From Xylocopa sonorina (taxonomy: Eukaryota; Arthropoda; Insecta; Hymenoptera; Apidae), in contig NC_135194.1 of the NCBI RefSeq assembly GCF_050948175.1, forward strand, positions 5,138,033 to 5,202,032: DNA of 64,000 nt, read 5' to 3'. The notes beneath the pieces are model-generated. The model did not search any database, was not told the DNA's origin, and saw nothing but the letters and a program-made list of their open reading frames with translations. Each line of letters begins with the position of its first letter. Within the stretch, counting starts at the first letter, position 1. Shown here piece by piece: positions 34,695 through 46,480 of this stretch. The translations under genes were made by a program, and so were the position numbers.

Positions 34695-35700
34695 TCTATG
34701 GTTCATGGTAAGATATAATATGATTTGCGAAGTGTTATGTATTCCTCGTCTGCACTTCAAATGAATGTAAATGCGACACTTCCTTGCAAGGAAATAGCGT
34801 TTGCAGATGTCTACGTATCGTAGCAATAGAGTTCTTATGAACCTTAAGACGCGATATCGCATCCCATTTCTATGTTTCATGGTAAGATATAATATGATTT
34901 GCGAAGTGTTATGTATTCCCCGTCTACACTTCAAATGAATGTAAATGCGACTCTTCCTTGCTAGGAAATAGCGTCTGCAGATGTCTAGGTATCGTAGCGA
35001 TAGAGTTCTAATGCTTCTTAAAACGCGATATCGCATCTCATTTCTATGTTTCATGGTAAGATATAATATGATTTGCGAAGTGTTATGTATTCCTCGTCTG
35101 CACTTCAAATGAATGTAAATGCGACACTTCCTTGCAAGAAAATAGCGTTTGCAGATGTCTACCTATCGTAGCAATAGAGTTCTAATGCTTCTTAAAACGC
35201 GATATCGCATCTCATTTCTATGTTTCATGGTAAGATATAATATGATTTGCGAAGTGTTATGTATTCCTCGTCTGCACTTCAAATGAATGTAAATGCGACA
35301 CTTCCTTGCAAGGAAATAGCGTTTGCAGATGTCTACGTATCGTAGCAATAGAGTTCTTATGATTCTTAAAACGCGATATCGCATCTCATTTCTATGTTTC
35401 ATGGTAAGATATAATATGATTTGCGAAGTGTTATGTATTCCTCGTCTGCACTTCAAATGAATGTAAATGCGACACTTCCTTGCAAGGAAATAGCGTTTGC
35501 AGATGTCTACGTATCGTAGCAATAGAGTTCTTATGATTCTTAAAACGCGATATCGCATCTCATTTCTATGTTTCATGGTAAGATATAATATGATTTGCGA
35601 AGTGTTATGTATTCCTCGTCTGCACTTCAAATGAATGTAAATGCGACACTTCCTTGCAAGGAAATAGCGTTTGCAGATGTCTACGTATCGTAGCAATAGA
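34695..35700. repeat. Paralogous copy of the element B insertion region, without the element
   Basis: The flanks of B match this block at an offset of exactly one higher-order unit. About 22850-23246 corresponds to 34691-35087 (sharing the rare ATGAACCTTAAGACGCG variant and CCATTTCTATG), and 32126 to about 32745 corresponds to 35084 to about 35703 (sharing GCAAGAAAATAGCG and CTACCTATCG). The uninterrupted TATG target is at 35084-35087. Block edges are approximate. Confidence 0.85.
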
Positions 35701-36550
35701 GTTCTTATGATTCTTAAAACGCGATATCGCATCTCATTCCTATGTTTCATGGTAAGATATAATATGATTTGCGAAGTGTTATGTATTCCTCGTCTGCACT
35801 TCAAATGAATGTAAATCCGACACTTCCTTGCTAGGAAATAGCGTATGTAGATGTTTAGGTATCGTAGCGATAGAGTTCTAATGCTTCTTAAAACGCGATA
35901 TCGCATCTCATTTCTATGTTTCATGGTAACATATAATATGATTTGCGAAGTGTTATTTATTCCTCGTCTACACTTCAAATGAATGTAAATGCGACACTTC
36001 CTTGCAAGGAAATAGCGTTTGCAGATGTCTAGGTATCGTAGCGATAGAGTTCTAATGCTTCTTAAAACGCGATATCGCATAACATTTCTATGTTTCATGG
36101 TAAGATATAATATTCATTGCGAAGTGTTATGCATTCCTCGTCTACGATTCAAATGAATGTAAAGGCGACACTTCCTTGCAAGGAAATAGCGTTTACAGAT
36201 GCCTAGGTATCGTAGCAATAGAGTTCTAATGCTTCTTAAAACGCGATATCGCATCTCATTTCTATGTTTCATGGTAAGATATAATATGATTTGCGAAGTG
36301 TTATTTATTCCTCGTCTACACTTCATATGAATGTAAATGCGACACTTCCTTGCAAGGAAATAGCGTTTGCAGATGTCTAGGTATCGTAGCAATAGAGTTC
36401 TAATGCTTCTTAAAACGCTATATCGCACCTCATTTCTATGTTTCATGGTAAGATATAATATGATTTGCGAAGTGTTATGTATTCCTCGTCTGCACTTCAA
36501 ATGAATGTAAATGCGACACTTCCTTGCAAGGAAATAGCGTTTGCAGATGT

Positions 36551-38007
36551 CTACGTATCGTAGCAATAGAGTTCTTATGATTCTTAAAACGCGATATCGC
36601 ATCTCATTTCTATGTTTCATGGTATGATATAATATGATTTGCGAAGTGTTATTTATTCCTCGTCTATACTTCAAATGAATGTAAATGCGACACTTCCTTG
36701 CAAGGAAATAGCGTTTGCAGATGTCTACGTATCGTAGCAATAGAGTTCTTATGATTCTTAAAACGCGATATCGCATCTCATTTCTATGTTTCATGGTAAG
36801 ATATAATATGATTTGCGAAGCGTTATGTATTCCTCGTCTGCACTTCAAATGAATGTAAATGCGACACTTCCTTGCAATGAAATAGCGTTTGCAGATGTCT
36901 ACGTATCGTAGCAATAGAGTTCTTATGATTCTTAAAACGCGATATCGCATCTCATTCCTATGTTTCATGGTAAGATATAATATGATTTGCGAAGTGTTAT
37001 GTATTCCTCGTCTGCACTTCAAATGAATGTAAATCCGACACTTCCTTGCTAGGAAATAGCGTCTGCAGATGTCTAGGTATCGTAGCGATAGAGTTCTAAT
37101 GCTTCTTAAAACGCGATATCGCATCTCATTTCTATGTTTCATGGTAAGATATAATATGATTTGCGAAGTGTTATATATTCCTCGTCTACACATCAAATGA
37201 ATGTGAATGCGACACTTCCTCGCTAGGAAATAGCGTTTGCAGAAGTCTACGTATCGTAGCAATAGAGTTCTTATGATTCTTAAAACGCGATATCGCATCT
37301 CATTTCTATGTTTCATGGTATGATATAATATGATTTGCGAAGTGTTATTTATTCCTCGTCTATACTTCAAATGAATGTAAATGCGACACTTCCTTGCAAG
37401 GAAATAGCGTTTGCAGATGTCTACGTATCGTAGCAATAGAGTTCTTATGATTCTTAAAACGCGATATCGCATCTCATTTCTATGTTTCATGGTAAGATAT
37501 AATATGATTTGCGAAGCGTTATGTATTCCTCGTCTGCACTTCAAATGAATGTAAATGCGACACTTCCTTGCAATGAAATAGCGTTTGCAGATGTCTACGT
37601 ATCGTAGCAATAGAGTTCTTATGATTCTTAAAACGCGATATCGCATCTCATTCCTATGTTTCATGGTAAGATATAATATGATTTGCGAAGTGTTATGTAT
37701 TCCTCGTCTGCACTTCAAATGAATGTAAATCCGACACTTCCTTGCTAGGAAATAGCGTCTGCAGATGTCTAGGTATCGTAGCGATAGAGTTCTAATGCTT
37801 CTTAAAACGCGATATCGCATCTCATTTCTATGTTTCATGGTAAGATATAATATGATTTGCGAAGTGTTATATATTCCTCGTCTACACATCAAATGAATGT
37901 GAATGCGACACTTCCTCGCTAGGAAATAGCGTTTGCAGAAGTCTACGTATCGTAGCAATAGAGTTCTTATGATTCTTAAAACGCGATATCGCATCTCATT
38001 TCTATGG
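36551..38007. repeat. Tandem 4-monomer (696-bp) duplication
   Basis: The block from about 36551 repeats at an offset of 696 bp = 4 x 174. Shared rare variants mark it: GGTATGATAT (36621 and 37317), CGTCTATACTTC, GCAATGAAATAGCG, GAAGCGTTATG and GTTATATATTCC. This is a more local expansion than the 17-mer unit. Confidence 0.88.
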
Positions 38008-38839
38008 TTCATGGTAAGATATAATATGATTTGCGAAGTGTTATGTATTCCTCGTCTGCACTTCAAATGAATGTAAATGCGACACTTCCTTGCAAGGAAA
38101 TAGCGTTTGCAGATGTCTACGTATCGTAGCAATAGTGTTCTTATGAACCTTAAGACGCGATATCGCATCCCATTTCTATGTTTCATGGTAAGATATAATA
38201 TGATTTGCGAAGTGTTATGTATTCCACGTCTACACTTCAAATGAATGTAAATGCGACTCTTCCTTGCTAGGAAACAGCGTCTGCAGATGTCTAGGTATCG
38301 TAGCGATAGAGTTCTAATGCTTCTTAAAACGCGATATCGCAGCTCATTTCTATGTTTCATGGTAAGATATAATATGATTTGCGAAGTGTTATGTATTCCT
38401 CGTCTGCACTTCAAATGAATGTAAATGCGACACTTCCTTGCAAGGAAATAGCGTTTGCAGATGTCTACGTATCGTAGCAATAGAGTTCTAATGCTTCTTA
38501 AAACGAGATATTGCATTTCATATCTATGTTTCATGACAAGATATAATATGATTTGCGAAGTGTTATGTATTCCTCGTCTACACTTCATATGAATGTAAAA
38601 GCGACACTTCCTTGCAAGGAAATAGCGTTTGCAGATGTCTAGGTATCGTAGCGATAGAGTTCTAATGCTTCTTAAAACGCGATATCGCATCACATTTCTA
38701 TGTTTCATGGTAAGATATAATATTCATTGCGAAGTGTTATGCATTCCTCGTCTACGATTCAAATGAATGTAAATGCGACACTTCCTTGCAAGGAAATAGC
38801 GTTTACAGATGCCTAGGTATCGTAGCAATAGAGTTCTAA

Positions 38840-40321
38840 TGTGACGTCAGGCGCACCGCCTGCCACCCTCTGGCGCCAACCAGCATCCGCAGCATCCGCA
38901 ACCGGGACACCGCTCTCCCGCCAGCACCTGTATCAGCATCCCCCGTACACGGGCCGCACGACGATTCGACGCCCAGAGACGAGGAGACAACGCTACGAGG
39001 ATGAGGAATACCTCCCCGCGTACGAATCCCGATCACCTGCGATCACACAACCGTACGCTTACTTTTCATACACGCGATTCTAGATTAAGCACTCTACACG
39101 AATCATGTACATACACAACCCAACACACACCTAAATATAAGCAGATATTTGTACAATCATAATTTCTAAGTCGTATAGAATATAAGCTGCGATGCGCGCC
39201 CGCGCGCACTCGACGCTCGCGGCTCACGCTGAACGCGAGCCGCACCCCACTCCGAGTGGCCGCCCCACTCCGATCGTACGCCCCACTCACGGGGCCCAGC
39301 GACTCGCGCGCCACGCAACCCGAGGAGGTCGCGGACGCGCGACCGAGAGAGGAGTTCCTTCGAGTCCGATCTCCGAGACGGTTCTAATCTCAACCTCCGA
39401 GCAATACGCTCCCCTGCCACGAGCTATCAGCTCTCATGCAGCCGACTCTATCGCATCTCCCTTAGCGGAGTCCTTATTATAACTTATTACTATTTCCATT
39501 TCATATTATATCGTTAGTTGATAACTTAGACTTAGTAAAGTGTAGTAGGATAGTTATATTATAGAATATACTCTTGTTTTACCAAATCCAAGTCTCTTTA
39601 TTCGAATACAAGTTCCTTAAATTCTATTCCACGTGTACGCTCGCGATTCTTATTCAATTCACACGATTCATCTGCGACAGCTCTGTACGCTGGACAGTCT
39701 TTGAGCGCACCAACGCTCGACTGCTCTCGCTGCATTCCTATCGTATCCAAGGTATCTTGAACAAGGATCGACCTCGGTAAGCCAGAGCGCACCATCGCTT
39801 GGCCGAGCCGTATTCCGTCCTAGTGCAAGCGCCTTTGATGAATCCCGAGCCTCCGAAAAGGCGTACACGACGCGCGGGTAGGAAAGAATATCTACGCCGT
39901 CTCATTCGCGAATACGCGAGTTGTACTTCCGGACATCCATACGTCTGCAACGCTGTTTCCGTTCCTGCGAAGGAGGTCTTCGCAGCCGTACGTCCAATTC
40001 GAATCCAGGATCGCCCGGTTCCAGCGCCAGTTTCCTCCAGCTGTAGCTCGCCTGCCTGGAGACTCATTCCCGTCGACGCTCCGCCGATCCAGCCGTACGC
40101 CGCTGCTATTCCGGTCACGGATCCACGGCGCCACAGATACCTGGAACGAGAGGCGAAACAGTATTAAGAAGACGTTGAAAGGTAAGTTTTAGGCGTAATT
40201 TTGGTTAGATCGAGTTCCGACCGCCAACGAACCCGGCCCCAGCGCAATTCGCGTAGGTTTTTCGGGAAAGGCAACGAATCGTGCCATCGGATCGAGCGCA
40301 AACGCACCTCGGGACGTGACA
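38840..40321 (+). repeat. 5' LTR of copy C
   Basis: 1,482 bp. It carries the private A at 40273 near its 3' end and the C-subgroup T in the LTR-internal frame (Arg to Cys change in that 109-codon frame, 39838-40167). Confidence 0.96.
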
Positions 40322-40334
40322 CGAAAGATATTTT

Positions 40335-40352
40335 TGGTGACAGCGGTGGGAT
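40335..40352 (+). other. Primer binding site, copy C
   Basis: Identical 18-base tRNA-Leu-type site, 13 bases after the LTR. Confidence 0.7.
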
Positions 40353-40403
40353 AGCCACGCGTTCTCCACGGAAATTCTGCCGTCCGAGACCGCGAAACAA
40401 GCC

Positions 40404-41735
40404 ATGGCAACGAGAACTCCACCGACCAAAACGCGCCAGCAAGCGCAACGGGCCGCCGCGATGCACGAAACTGATCGCGATAAACGCACAAATAGGGCAT
40501 TAGATTTTCAAGACGCTCTCGGCGAGCTTACTCAAGATACCGCGCAAGCAGGCACATCGGCGAAAAACGTAGAATCGACCGATCCAACTACGGTGACCTT
40601 GCTTCAACAAGTTGAAATGCTCCGTCGCGAAATTGAAGCTATCCGCCGAACTCCAGATCTAGCACGCGACGATACAGTGCCGTTGGAAATTCCGCGTATA
40701 GACCCGATTTCCGCACAAGGTTCGAGTCAAATATCCGCCGTAACCAACCCGCAACATGACGAGCTTTCGCTCAAGCAAGCGCTTGAAGCCGTACCGACGT
40801 TCGACGGACAAAATATTCCGGTACTCCAATTTACGCGGGCTTGCAAACGGGCTTACGAACTAATTCCGAACGGGTGCGAGCGCACGTTTACGCGCCTTCT
40901 GAAGGGCAAATTGAAGGGCCGCGCTTATGCCGCGTTAGAGGACGAGCCGTGCCAGACGATTCTGGAATTAACTGATATTCTTCGATGTTCGTTCGGACCC
41001 GTGAAATCCGCCGATCACTACAGGGGCGAACTCACCAGTATATACATGCGTGCCAACGAGCACATTTTAGATTATATTGGACGGGTAAAGGACCTGAAGA
41101 CAGCCATAATTGACTGCGACAGACTCGCGCGTCGCGATCCCCAAGAGTCCTTAGAAAGCGTAAACAAACTCGCGTCACAGTGCTTCAGGGACGGACTTAT
41201 TCCCGAAATAAGAATTCAGATGCCGATAGATCCATACAACACCCTGCAGCAAATTTTCACAAGAGCACGCGAACTCTTTCAAATTCACGAACGCGACTTA
41301 CAACGTCTAGGCAAAACGCGACCACGCGCGGAATCTCGCGAAAAACTCGTAGACATTATCTGCAGTAAATGCAACAACACGGGACATTACGCGACCGAAT
41401 GTCGGCTCAGAACCGTACCTCAATACCGATCACGGGAATATCCAGACCCATACCTGCGTCCCAGGGACGCACCGCTTCCCGCTCAACGCCCGTCCTACGA
41501 ACAGCCGCGACAAATTTTAGACAGGGACGCGCAAAAATTTTGCAAATATTGTAAAAACCCGGGGCACAGCATAGACGAATGCCGTAAGAGAAGATATAAT
41601 AACAATTTGAACAGGGACTCGGGAAACGACGGTGGCCTCCGTACCCGCCGCGAGACAGGTCGCGAGGCCCTACCGCAAATACGAACTCTCGCAGCGAACA
41701 ATTCCGACGAGGAAGTAGGAGAAACGCCGCAATAA
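40404..41735 (+). CDS. gag: Gag polyprotein, copy C
   Basis: 443 residues and intact. It differs from the Gag of A, B and D at N212S, in the capsid-like region, and R347P, between the two zinc knuckles. Both CCHC knuckles are unchanged. Confidence 0.95.
   Translation: MATRTPPTKTRQQAQRAAAMHETDRDKRTNRALDFQDALGELTQDTAQAGTSAKNVESTDPTTVTLLQQVEMLRREIEAIRRTPDLARDDTVPLEIPRIDPISAQGSSQISAVTNPQHDELSLKQALEAVPTFDGQNIPVLQFTRACKRAYELIPNGCERTFTRLLKGKLKGRAYAALEDEPCQTILELTDILRCSFGPVKSADHYRGELTSIYMRANEHILDYIGRVKDLKTAIIDCDRLARRDPQESLESVNKLASQCFRDGLIPEIRIQMPIDPYNTLQQIFTRARELFQIHERDLQRLGKTRPRAESREKLVDIICSKCNNTGHYATECRLRTVPQYRSREYPDPYLRPRDAPLPAQRPSYEQPRQILDRDAQKFCKYCKNPGHSIDECRKRRYNNNLNRDSGNDGGLRTRRETGREALPQIRTLAANNSDEEVGETPQ
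41621..41669 (+). promoter_or_regulatory. -1 frameshift signal, copy C
   Basis: GGGAAAC at 41621-41627 with the same spacer and stem (41634-41669). Confidence 0.75.
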
Positions 41736-44700
41736 ATATCACCGGGAAAGCAAGCACGCCTACCGTGATAATTAAATCCGATCATTTAATCTGTCCAACC
41801 CGATTTATGATAGACACCGGGGCAGAGATAAACATTATCAAACGATCGGCATTAAAATCCTCCGCGCGAATCGACTCTTCGGAAATAGTGATTATAACGG
41901 GTGTAACCGACGGCAAAACAGCCACCTTAGGGACGGTGAACCTGGTAATCTTCGACCGCGTCGTCCCCTTCAATGTAGTCGAGGACAATTTTCCCTTAAA
42001 GCCTAACGGAATCCTCGGCTCGGGCTTTTGTAAGGACGCGGAAATTTCCTTCCTTAAGAAATTTATCAAATGGAACGGGCAGAAAATCCCTTTCGTAGAG
42101 GATGTCGAGCCAACCGAAGAACCGTCGTCGCGCCCGGAGACCGCTCCTCACTTACCAGCGAAAAATAAACAAACGTCGCGCACTAAATCTATTTCTCCTC
42201 CGACGCCGCCGCAATCATCGCCCCCTCCGAAACGCGATGCACCGGCGAAATCTAAACCCAGAACGGATAAGAAGGCCGTTTCTTCGAAGCAAAGAGATCA
42301 GATCTCGATTCCTCCGCGATCAAATGTCGGAATAAAGGTTCGCGTGATAAACTCCGATATCCCAGAAGGAATAATTCCGAGAATTAATTTAGCACCGGGA
42401 ATATTTTTCGGGAACGCCCTAGTCAGAGTGGTCCATGGCAAGGCGATTACAAGAATAATAAATTCATCAGATCGCACGATCAAAATCGCATTGCCAGACG
42501 TAAAACTCGAACCGGCTCAAATTATGACTCCCCTCCACGAGGAGGGCAGTCCCTCTCTGTTTCCAATTTTTTCCAATTCAAAAAAATACGCTGTATCCGC
42601 CGCACCGATCGGCTCTTCCCACAAAAGGGAAATTTCTACTTCTATTTCAAATCAGACATCGTATTCGACACGCGAGCTTCCTCCTTCTCGGTGCCAAGTA
42701 ATAAACAAGCACCGAATTTCCTACGCGCAAGCGGTAAAAACCAATGTAAAGCGAGATGCAAAATCGAAATCTCCGCTATCACCGCAAACCGCCGACTCTC
42801 CGCAATCTCGCGTGGACCGTATACTCAGTCTCCTTCGTCTCGATCACCTCAATAAGGAGGAAAAAGAACACGTCGTCCGCCTCGTCGAAAGCTCGCAGCA
42901 TCTCTTCCATATCCAAGGCGACAAATTAGGACACACTTCGGCCACCACGCATAAAATACCAACCGTTGACGACCGACCCGTCAACGTGAAGCAATATCGC
43001 TTTCCCCCGGCACATAAGGAGGAAATTCGCCGTCAAGTCGAACACTTTTTACAAAACGATGTCATCTCTCCGTCCAAATCGCCTTATAATTCACCACTGT
43101 GGGTAGTGCCCAAGAAGCCTGATTCCTTGGGCAATAAACAGTGGCGCGTCGTTATCGACTACCGAGCTCTGAACGAGAAGTCTGTCGCCGACGCGTACCC
43201 CCTCCCTTGCATCACGGAGATTCTCGATCAGCTCGGTAGCGCGAAATACTTCAGTACTTTCGATCTCGCGAGCGGGTTCCATCAGATCCCTATGGAACCC
43301 GCCGACGCTCCGAAAACCGCTTTTTCTACGCCTCACGGGCACTATGAGTTCAAAAGAATGCCCTTCGGGTTGAAAAACGCGCCCGCGACGTTCCAGAGGC
43401 TGATGGACAACGTCCTCTCCGGCCTCCAGGGGAACGAGGTATTCGTCTACCTCGATGATATCGTGGTCTACGCCAGCTCTCTGCAGGAGCACCGAGTAAA
43501 ATTTGAAAAATTAACAAAAAGGCTCAAGGAAGCCAACCTAGTTTTGCAACCTGATAAGTGCGAATTCCTGCGAAGAGAGGTTAGCTATTTAGGCCACATT
43601 ATCAGCGAGCACGGGGTAAAACCGGACCCCGCGAAAATAAGCGCGGTGAAAAATTTTCCACGTCCACAGAACGCCAAACAAATTAAACAATTCCTCGGTC
43701 TTGCGGGATATTACAGGCGTTTCATTGCTAATTTCTCGCGTATCGCTAAACCTCTGACCAATCTGTTAAAAAAGGACGCGCCTTTCGTGTGGCGCAACGA
43801 TCAAGAAAACTCATTTGTACAACTTCGCGATTGCCTGTGCGAGGCTCCTATACTCCAATATCCGAACTTTAAGCAGCCGTTCGTTATAACCACCGATGCA
43901 TCTGCCGAAGCGATCGGCGCTATTCTCAGTCAAGGCCCGATAGGTCGCGATCTGCCGATCGCGTACACGTCGCGATTACTCAATACTGCGGAGCGAAATT
44001 ATTCTACGATCGAGAAGGAGTGTCTGGCGATCGTCTACGCCGTCCACTATTTCCGGCCATACATCTACGGTAACCAGTTCAAACTCGTTACCGACCATCG
44101 GCCGTTAGTGTGGATGAACTCGGTCAAAGATCCATCCAGTAGACTCGTTCGTTGGAGGCTTAAGCTTGCTGAATTTGATTATGAGATGGTATACAAAAGC
44201 GGCAAAACCAACCTCAATGCGGACGCACTATCGCGGAATCCCGCCCGAGTTTTCCCGCTTTCCCACGCACTTGATTCGGAGGATGACATCTTCGATGTCT
44301 CCCCGGAAGTTCGAAGGAAATACACCACTCCAGCTCCTCCTCCTACACCGGTAACGTCGGGAACCGACGTACCGACGCCCGACGCTCCCTCACTTACCGA
44401 CACCTCGTCAACTCCGCACACAACCGATAATCCCGAAATCTATGTCCCTGCACCGAATGAATACATCAGGCGAGAGCCTTTGTTTAAATACAGTCGCGAC
44501 TCACTGTCAACCAGACGAGACAATATTGTCATTTTCGTCACGCAGTCAGGACACCCTTACGACGCGGGTGCCCAAGAACTCGAAAAAACCGGACAATTCC
44601 TTCCCAACGAAAACATCGTCCTTTCCAGATCCAAAGTTGTGAAAATAGAAAACGAGTACCAAATCCAGCTTCCGATCGTGGAACATCCAAGCCGATCAGT

Positions 44701-46480
44701 CGATTTCCAAACCACGGTCGAAGCATTTCGATCACTATACGACGTCGTAAACGAACTCCAGTTAACAACATTCAGTATCGCACAGATCTCCCTTGATTCT
44801 ATTCCATGGTCCCGAATCCGAAAAATCCTCGAGGACCTATTTTACGAATCGAACGTTCAAATAACGGTCTGTCAGGGGCTGATTCGAACTCCGCCAGTCC
44901 AAGATAGACTGAAAATAATACAGGAGAACCACGACACACCTGTGGGAGGCCACAAGGGTGTGAATAAAACATACACTCGTATTAGGCAACAATACTTTTG
45001 GCCCAATATGAAGTTGCAAATCCAAGAATACATCGGCAAATGCAAAAGCTGCCAAACGGAAAAACTGGTCAGAGTAAAAACGAGACAACCTCTCACTCTA
45101 ACCGATACCCCCGGCAGGGCTTTTGACAAAATCTCGATGGACGTTATGGGTCCTCTTCCCGAAACACCAGATGGTTTCACAAACATATTAACAATCCAAG
45201 ACCTACTAACAAAATTCTCCGTCGCAATTCCCCTTAAAACCACCACGGCCGTAGACATTGCGGATGCATTGATTCGAGAGTTTATCTGTAAGTTCGGATG
45301 CCCCAAGGGCATACTGACAGATCAGGGCTCCAATTTTATAAATAGCCTGATAAAAGCCATCGCTATCAAATTCAGAATCAAGCAGTACAAGTCCACCGCA
45401 TTCCATCCGCAAACGAACGGGTCCGTCGAAAGATCTCACCACGTCTTGGCCGAGTATCTGAAACACTATATCGAGTCGAGTAACGAATGGGAGAAATGGT
45501 TACCGTACGCGATGTTCGCATACAACACCAGCGTACACGAGGGTACGTTATACACCCCTCACGAACTAGTGTTCGGTAGAATAGCTAGAACGCCATCAGC
45601 CACTCCTTTTCAAGACAACACCGAAAATGAGACATACAGCGACTATCTCATTCAACTCAACGAAAGAATTTCCAAATCGCAGGAGCTCGCCAAAGATAAT
45701 TTAGATAACGCCAAACGCAGATCGAAATTCTATTACGACCGCAAAGTCAATGTCAAAAATTTCGAGGCAGGACAGTGGGTGTACCTTTTAAAGGAACCAA
45801 ATAAGCATAAATTCCAAGCTCAGTATTCAGGACCCTACCGAATACTCGAAATTTTAGGCAACTGCAACGTAAAGTTAAATGTAAAGGGTCGACATAAAAT
45901 CGTACACACGAACAAAATTAAGCTATGTAAACGAATGCAAGGTATGCACAGTGTGAATGCGAATGAGTTAAAAATAAGAAAAACTGGAACTGTAGTCAGT
46001 GAATATAGTGTAAAAGACGCTGAAAGCGAAAGTGAACAAAGTGGAATGAACAAGTCAACGAGAAGCATCAACCGCGGTCCAGCGGTCATCCACCCTCGCC
46101 GGGATGAATCAGGAGAGAGCCTCCAACCCCTGCGACAGTCAACCAGGGGAACCACGAAACGGGCCCAGCAGTCCGACACACGCTCCACAGACAAGAGATC
46201 TCGGCATTGCCGAGATTCTTTTTCCAAGGGGGGTGGTGTGACGTCAGGCGCACCGCCTGCCACCTTCTGGCGCCAACCAGCATCCGCAGCATCCGCAACC
46301 GGGACACCGCTCTCCCGCCAGCACCTGTATCAGCATCCCCCGTACACGGGCCGCACGACGATTCGACGCCCAGAGACGAGGAGACAACGCTACGAGGATG
46401 AGGAATACCTCCCCGCGTACGAATCCCGATCACCTGCGATCACACAACCGTACGCTTACTTTTCATACACGCGATTCTAG
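41627..46480 (+). CDS. pol: Pol polyprotein, copy C
   Basis: 1,617 codons, intact through the TAG at 46478-46480. Relative to copy A: F51S just before the protease, E262G and K357Q in the protease-RT linker, I614V just after YLDD (giving YLDDIVVYA), V1381A near the GPY module and L1547F in the LTR-encoded tail. F51S, E262G and I614V are shared with copy D, so they define a sub-lineage; K357Q, V1381A and L1547F are private. All catalytic residues are kept. Confidence 0.95.
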   Translation, partial: RRWPPYPPRDRSRGPTANTNSRSEQFRRGSRRNAAINITGKASTPTVIIKSDHLICPTRFMIDTGAEINIIKRSALKSSARIDSSEIVIITGVTDGKTATLGTVNLVIFDRVVPFNVVEDNFPLKPNGILGSGFCKDAEISFLKKFIKWNGQKIPFVEDVEPTEEPSSRPETAPHLPAKNKQTSRTKSISPPTPPQSSPPPKRDAPAKSKPRTDKKAVSSKQRDQISIPPRSNVGIKVRVINSDIPEGIIPRINLAPGIFFGNALVRVVHGKAITRIINSSDRTIKIALPDVKLEPAQIMTPLHEEGSPSLFPIFSNSKKYAVSAAPIGSSHKREISTSISNQTSYSTRELPPSRCQVINKHRISYAQAVKTNVKRDAKSKSPLSPQTADSPQSRVDRILSLLRLDHLNKEEKEHVVRLVESSQHLFHIQGDKLGHTSATTHKIPTVDDRPVNVKQYRFPPAHKEEIRRQVEHFLQNDVISPSKSPYNSPLWVVPKKPDSLGNKQWRVVIDYRALNEKSVADAYPLPCITEILDQLGSAKYFSTFDLASGFHQIPMEPADAPKTAFSTPHGHYEFKRMPFGLKNAPATFQRLMDNVLSGLQGNEVFVYLDDIVVYASSLQEHRVKFEKLTKRLKEANLVLQPDKCEFLRREVSYLGHIISEHGVKPDPAKISAVKNFPRPQNAKQIKQFLGLAGYYRRFIANFSRIAKPLTNLLKKDAPFVWRNDQENSFVQLRDCLCEAPILQYPNFKQPFVITTDASAEAIGAILSQGPIGRDLPIAYTSRLLNTAERNYSTIEKECLAIVYAVHYFRPYIYGNQFKLVTDHRPLVWMNSVKDPSSRLVRWRLKLAEFDYEMVYKSGKTNLNADALSRNPARVFPLSHALDSEDDIFDVSPEVRRKYTTPAPPPTPVTSGTDVPTPDAPSLTDTSSTPHTTDNPEIYVPAPNEYIRREPLFKYSRDSLSTRRDNIVIFVTQSGHPYDAGAQELEKTGQFLPNENIVLSRSKVVKIENEYQIQLPIVEHPSRSVDFQTTVEAFRSLYDVVNELQLTTFSIAQISLDSIPWSRIRKILEDLFYESNVQITVCQGLIRTPPVQDRLKIIQENHDTPVGGHKGVNKTYTRIRQQYFWPNMKLQIQEYIGKCKSCQTEKLVRVKTRQPLTLTDTPGRAFDKISMDVMGPLPETPDGFTNILTIQDLLTKFSVAIPLKTTTAVDIADALIREFICKFGCPKGILTDQGSNFINSLIKAIAIKFRIKQYKSTAFHPQTNGSVERSHHVLAEYLKHYIESSNEWEKWLPYAMFAYNTSVHEGTLYTPHELVFGRIARTPSATPFQDNTENETYSDYLIQLNERISKSQELAKDNLDNAKRRSKFYYDRKVNVKNFEAGQWVYLLKEPNKHKFQAQYSGPYRILEILGNCNVKLNVKGRHKIVHTNKIKLCKRMQGMHSVNANELKIRKTGTVVSEYSVKDAESESEQSGMNKSTRSINRGPAVIHPRRDESGESLQPLRQSTRGTTKRAQQSDTRSTDKRSRHCRDSFSKGGGVTSGAPPATFWRQPASAASATGTPLSRQHLYQHPPYTGRTTIRRPETRRQRYEDEEYLPAYESRSPAITQPYAYFSYTRF
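46226..46236 (+). other. Polypurine tract, copy C
   Basis: AAGGGGGGTGG directly before the 3' LTR, preceded by the inverted repeat at 46198-46216. Confidence 0.85.

Larger units (their letters stand above)
32126..38839 (-). repeat. 174-bp satellite array, segment 3
   Basis: About 38.6 monomers. The first 3 kb is the most homogeneous stretch of the window: the minus strand is open for 967 codons (32205-35108), nearly 17 monomers, because variants that create stops are absent. TTCATTGCG monomers occur only near 36113 and 38723, 2,610 bp apart (15 monomers). The distance from the previous such monomer (21314), with element B removed, is 5,916 bp = 34 monomers = 2 x 2,958. The last four bases, CTAA (38836-38839), are the target-site duplication of C. 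Confidence 0.97.

Noticed and set aside
32205..38708. Very long minus-strand open frames read as genes for a 58-residue repeat protein
   Set aside because: The frames are phase-locked to the 174-bp satellite, start and stop wherever a monomer variant allows, and are present in every array segment. They have no promoter, domain or non-repetitive part.
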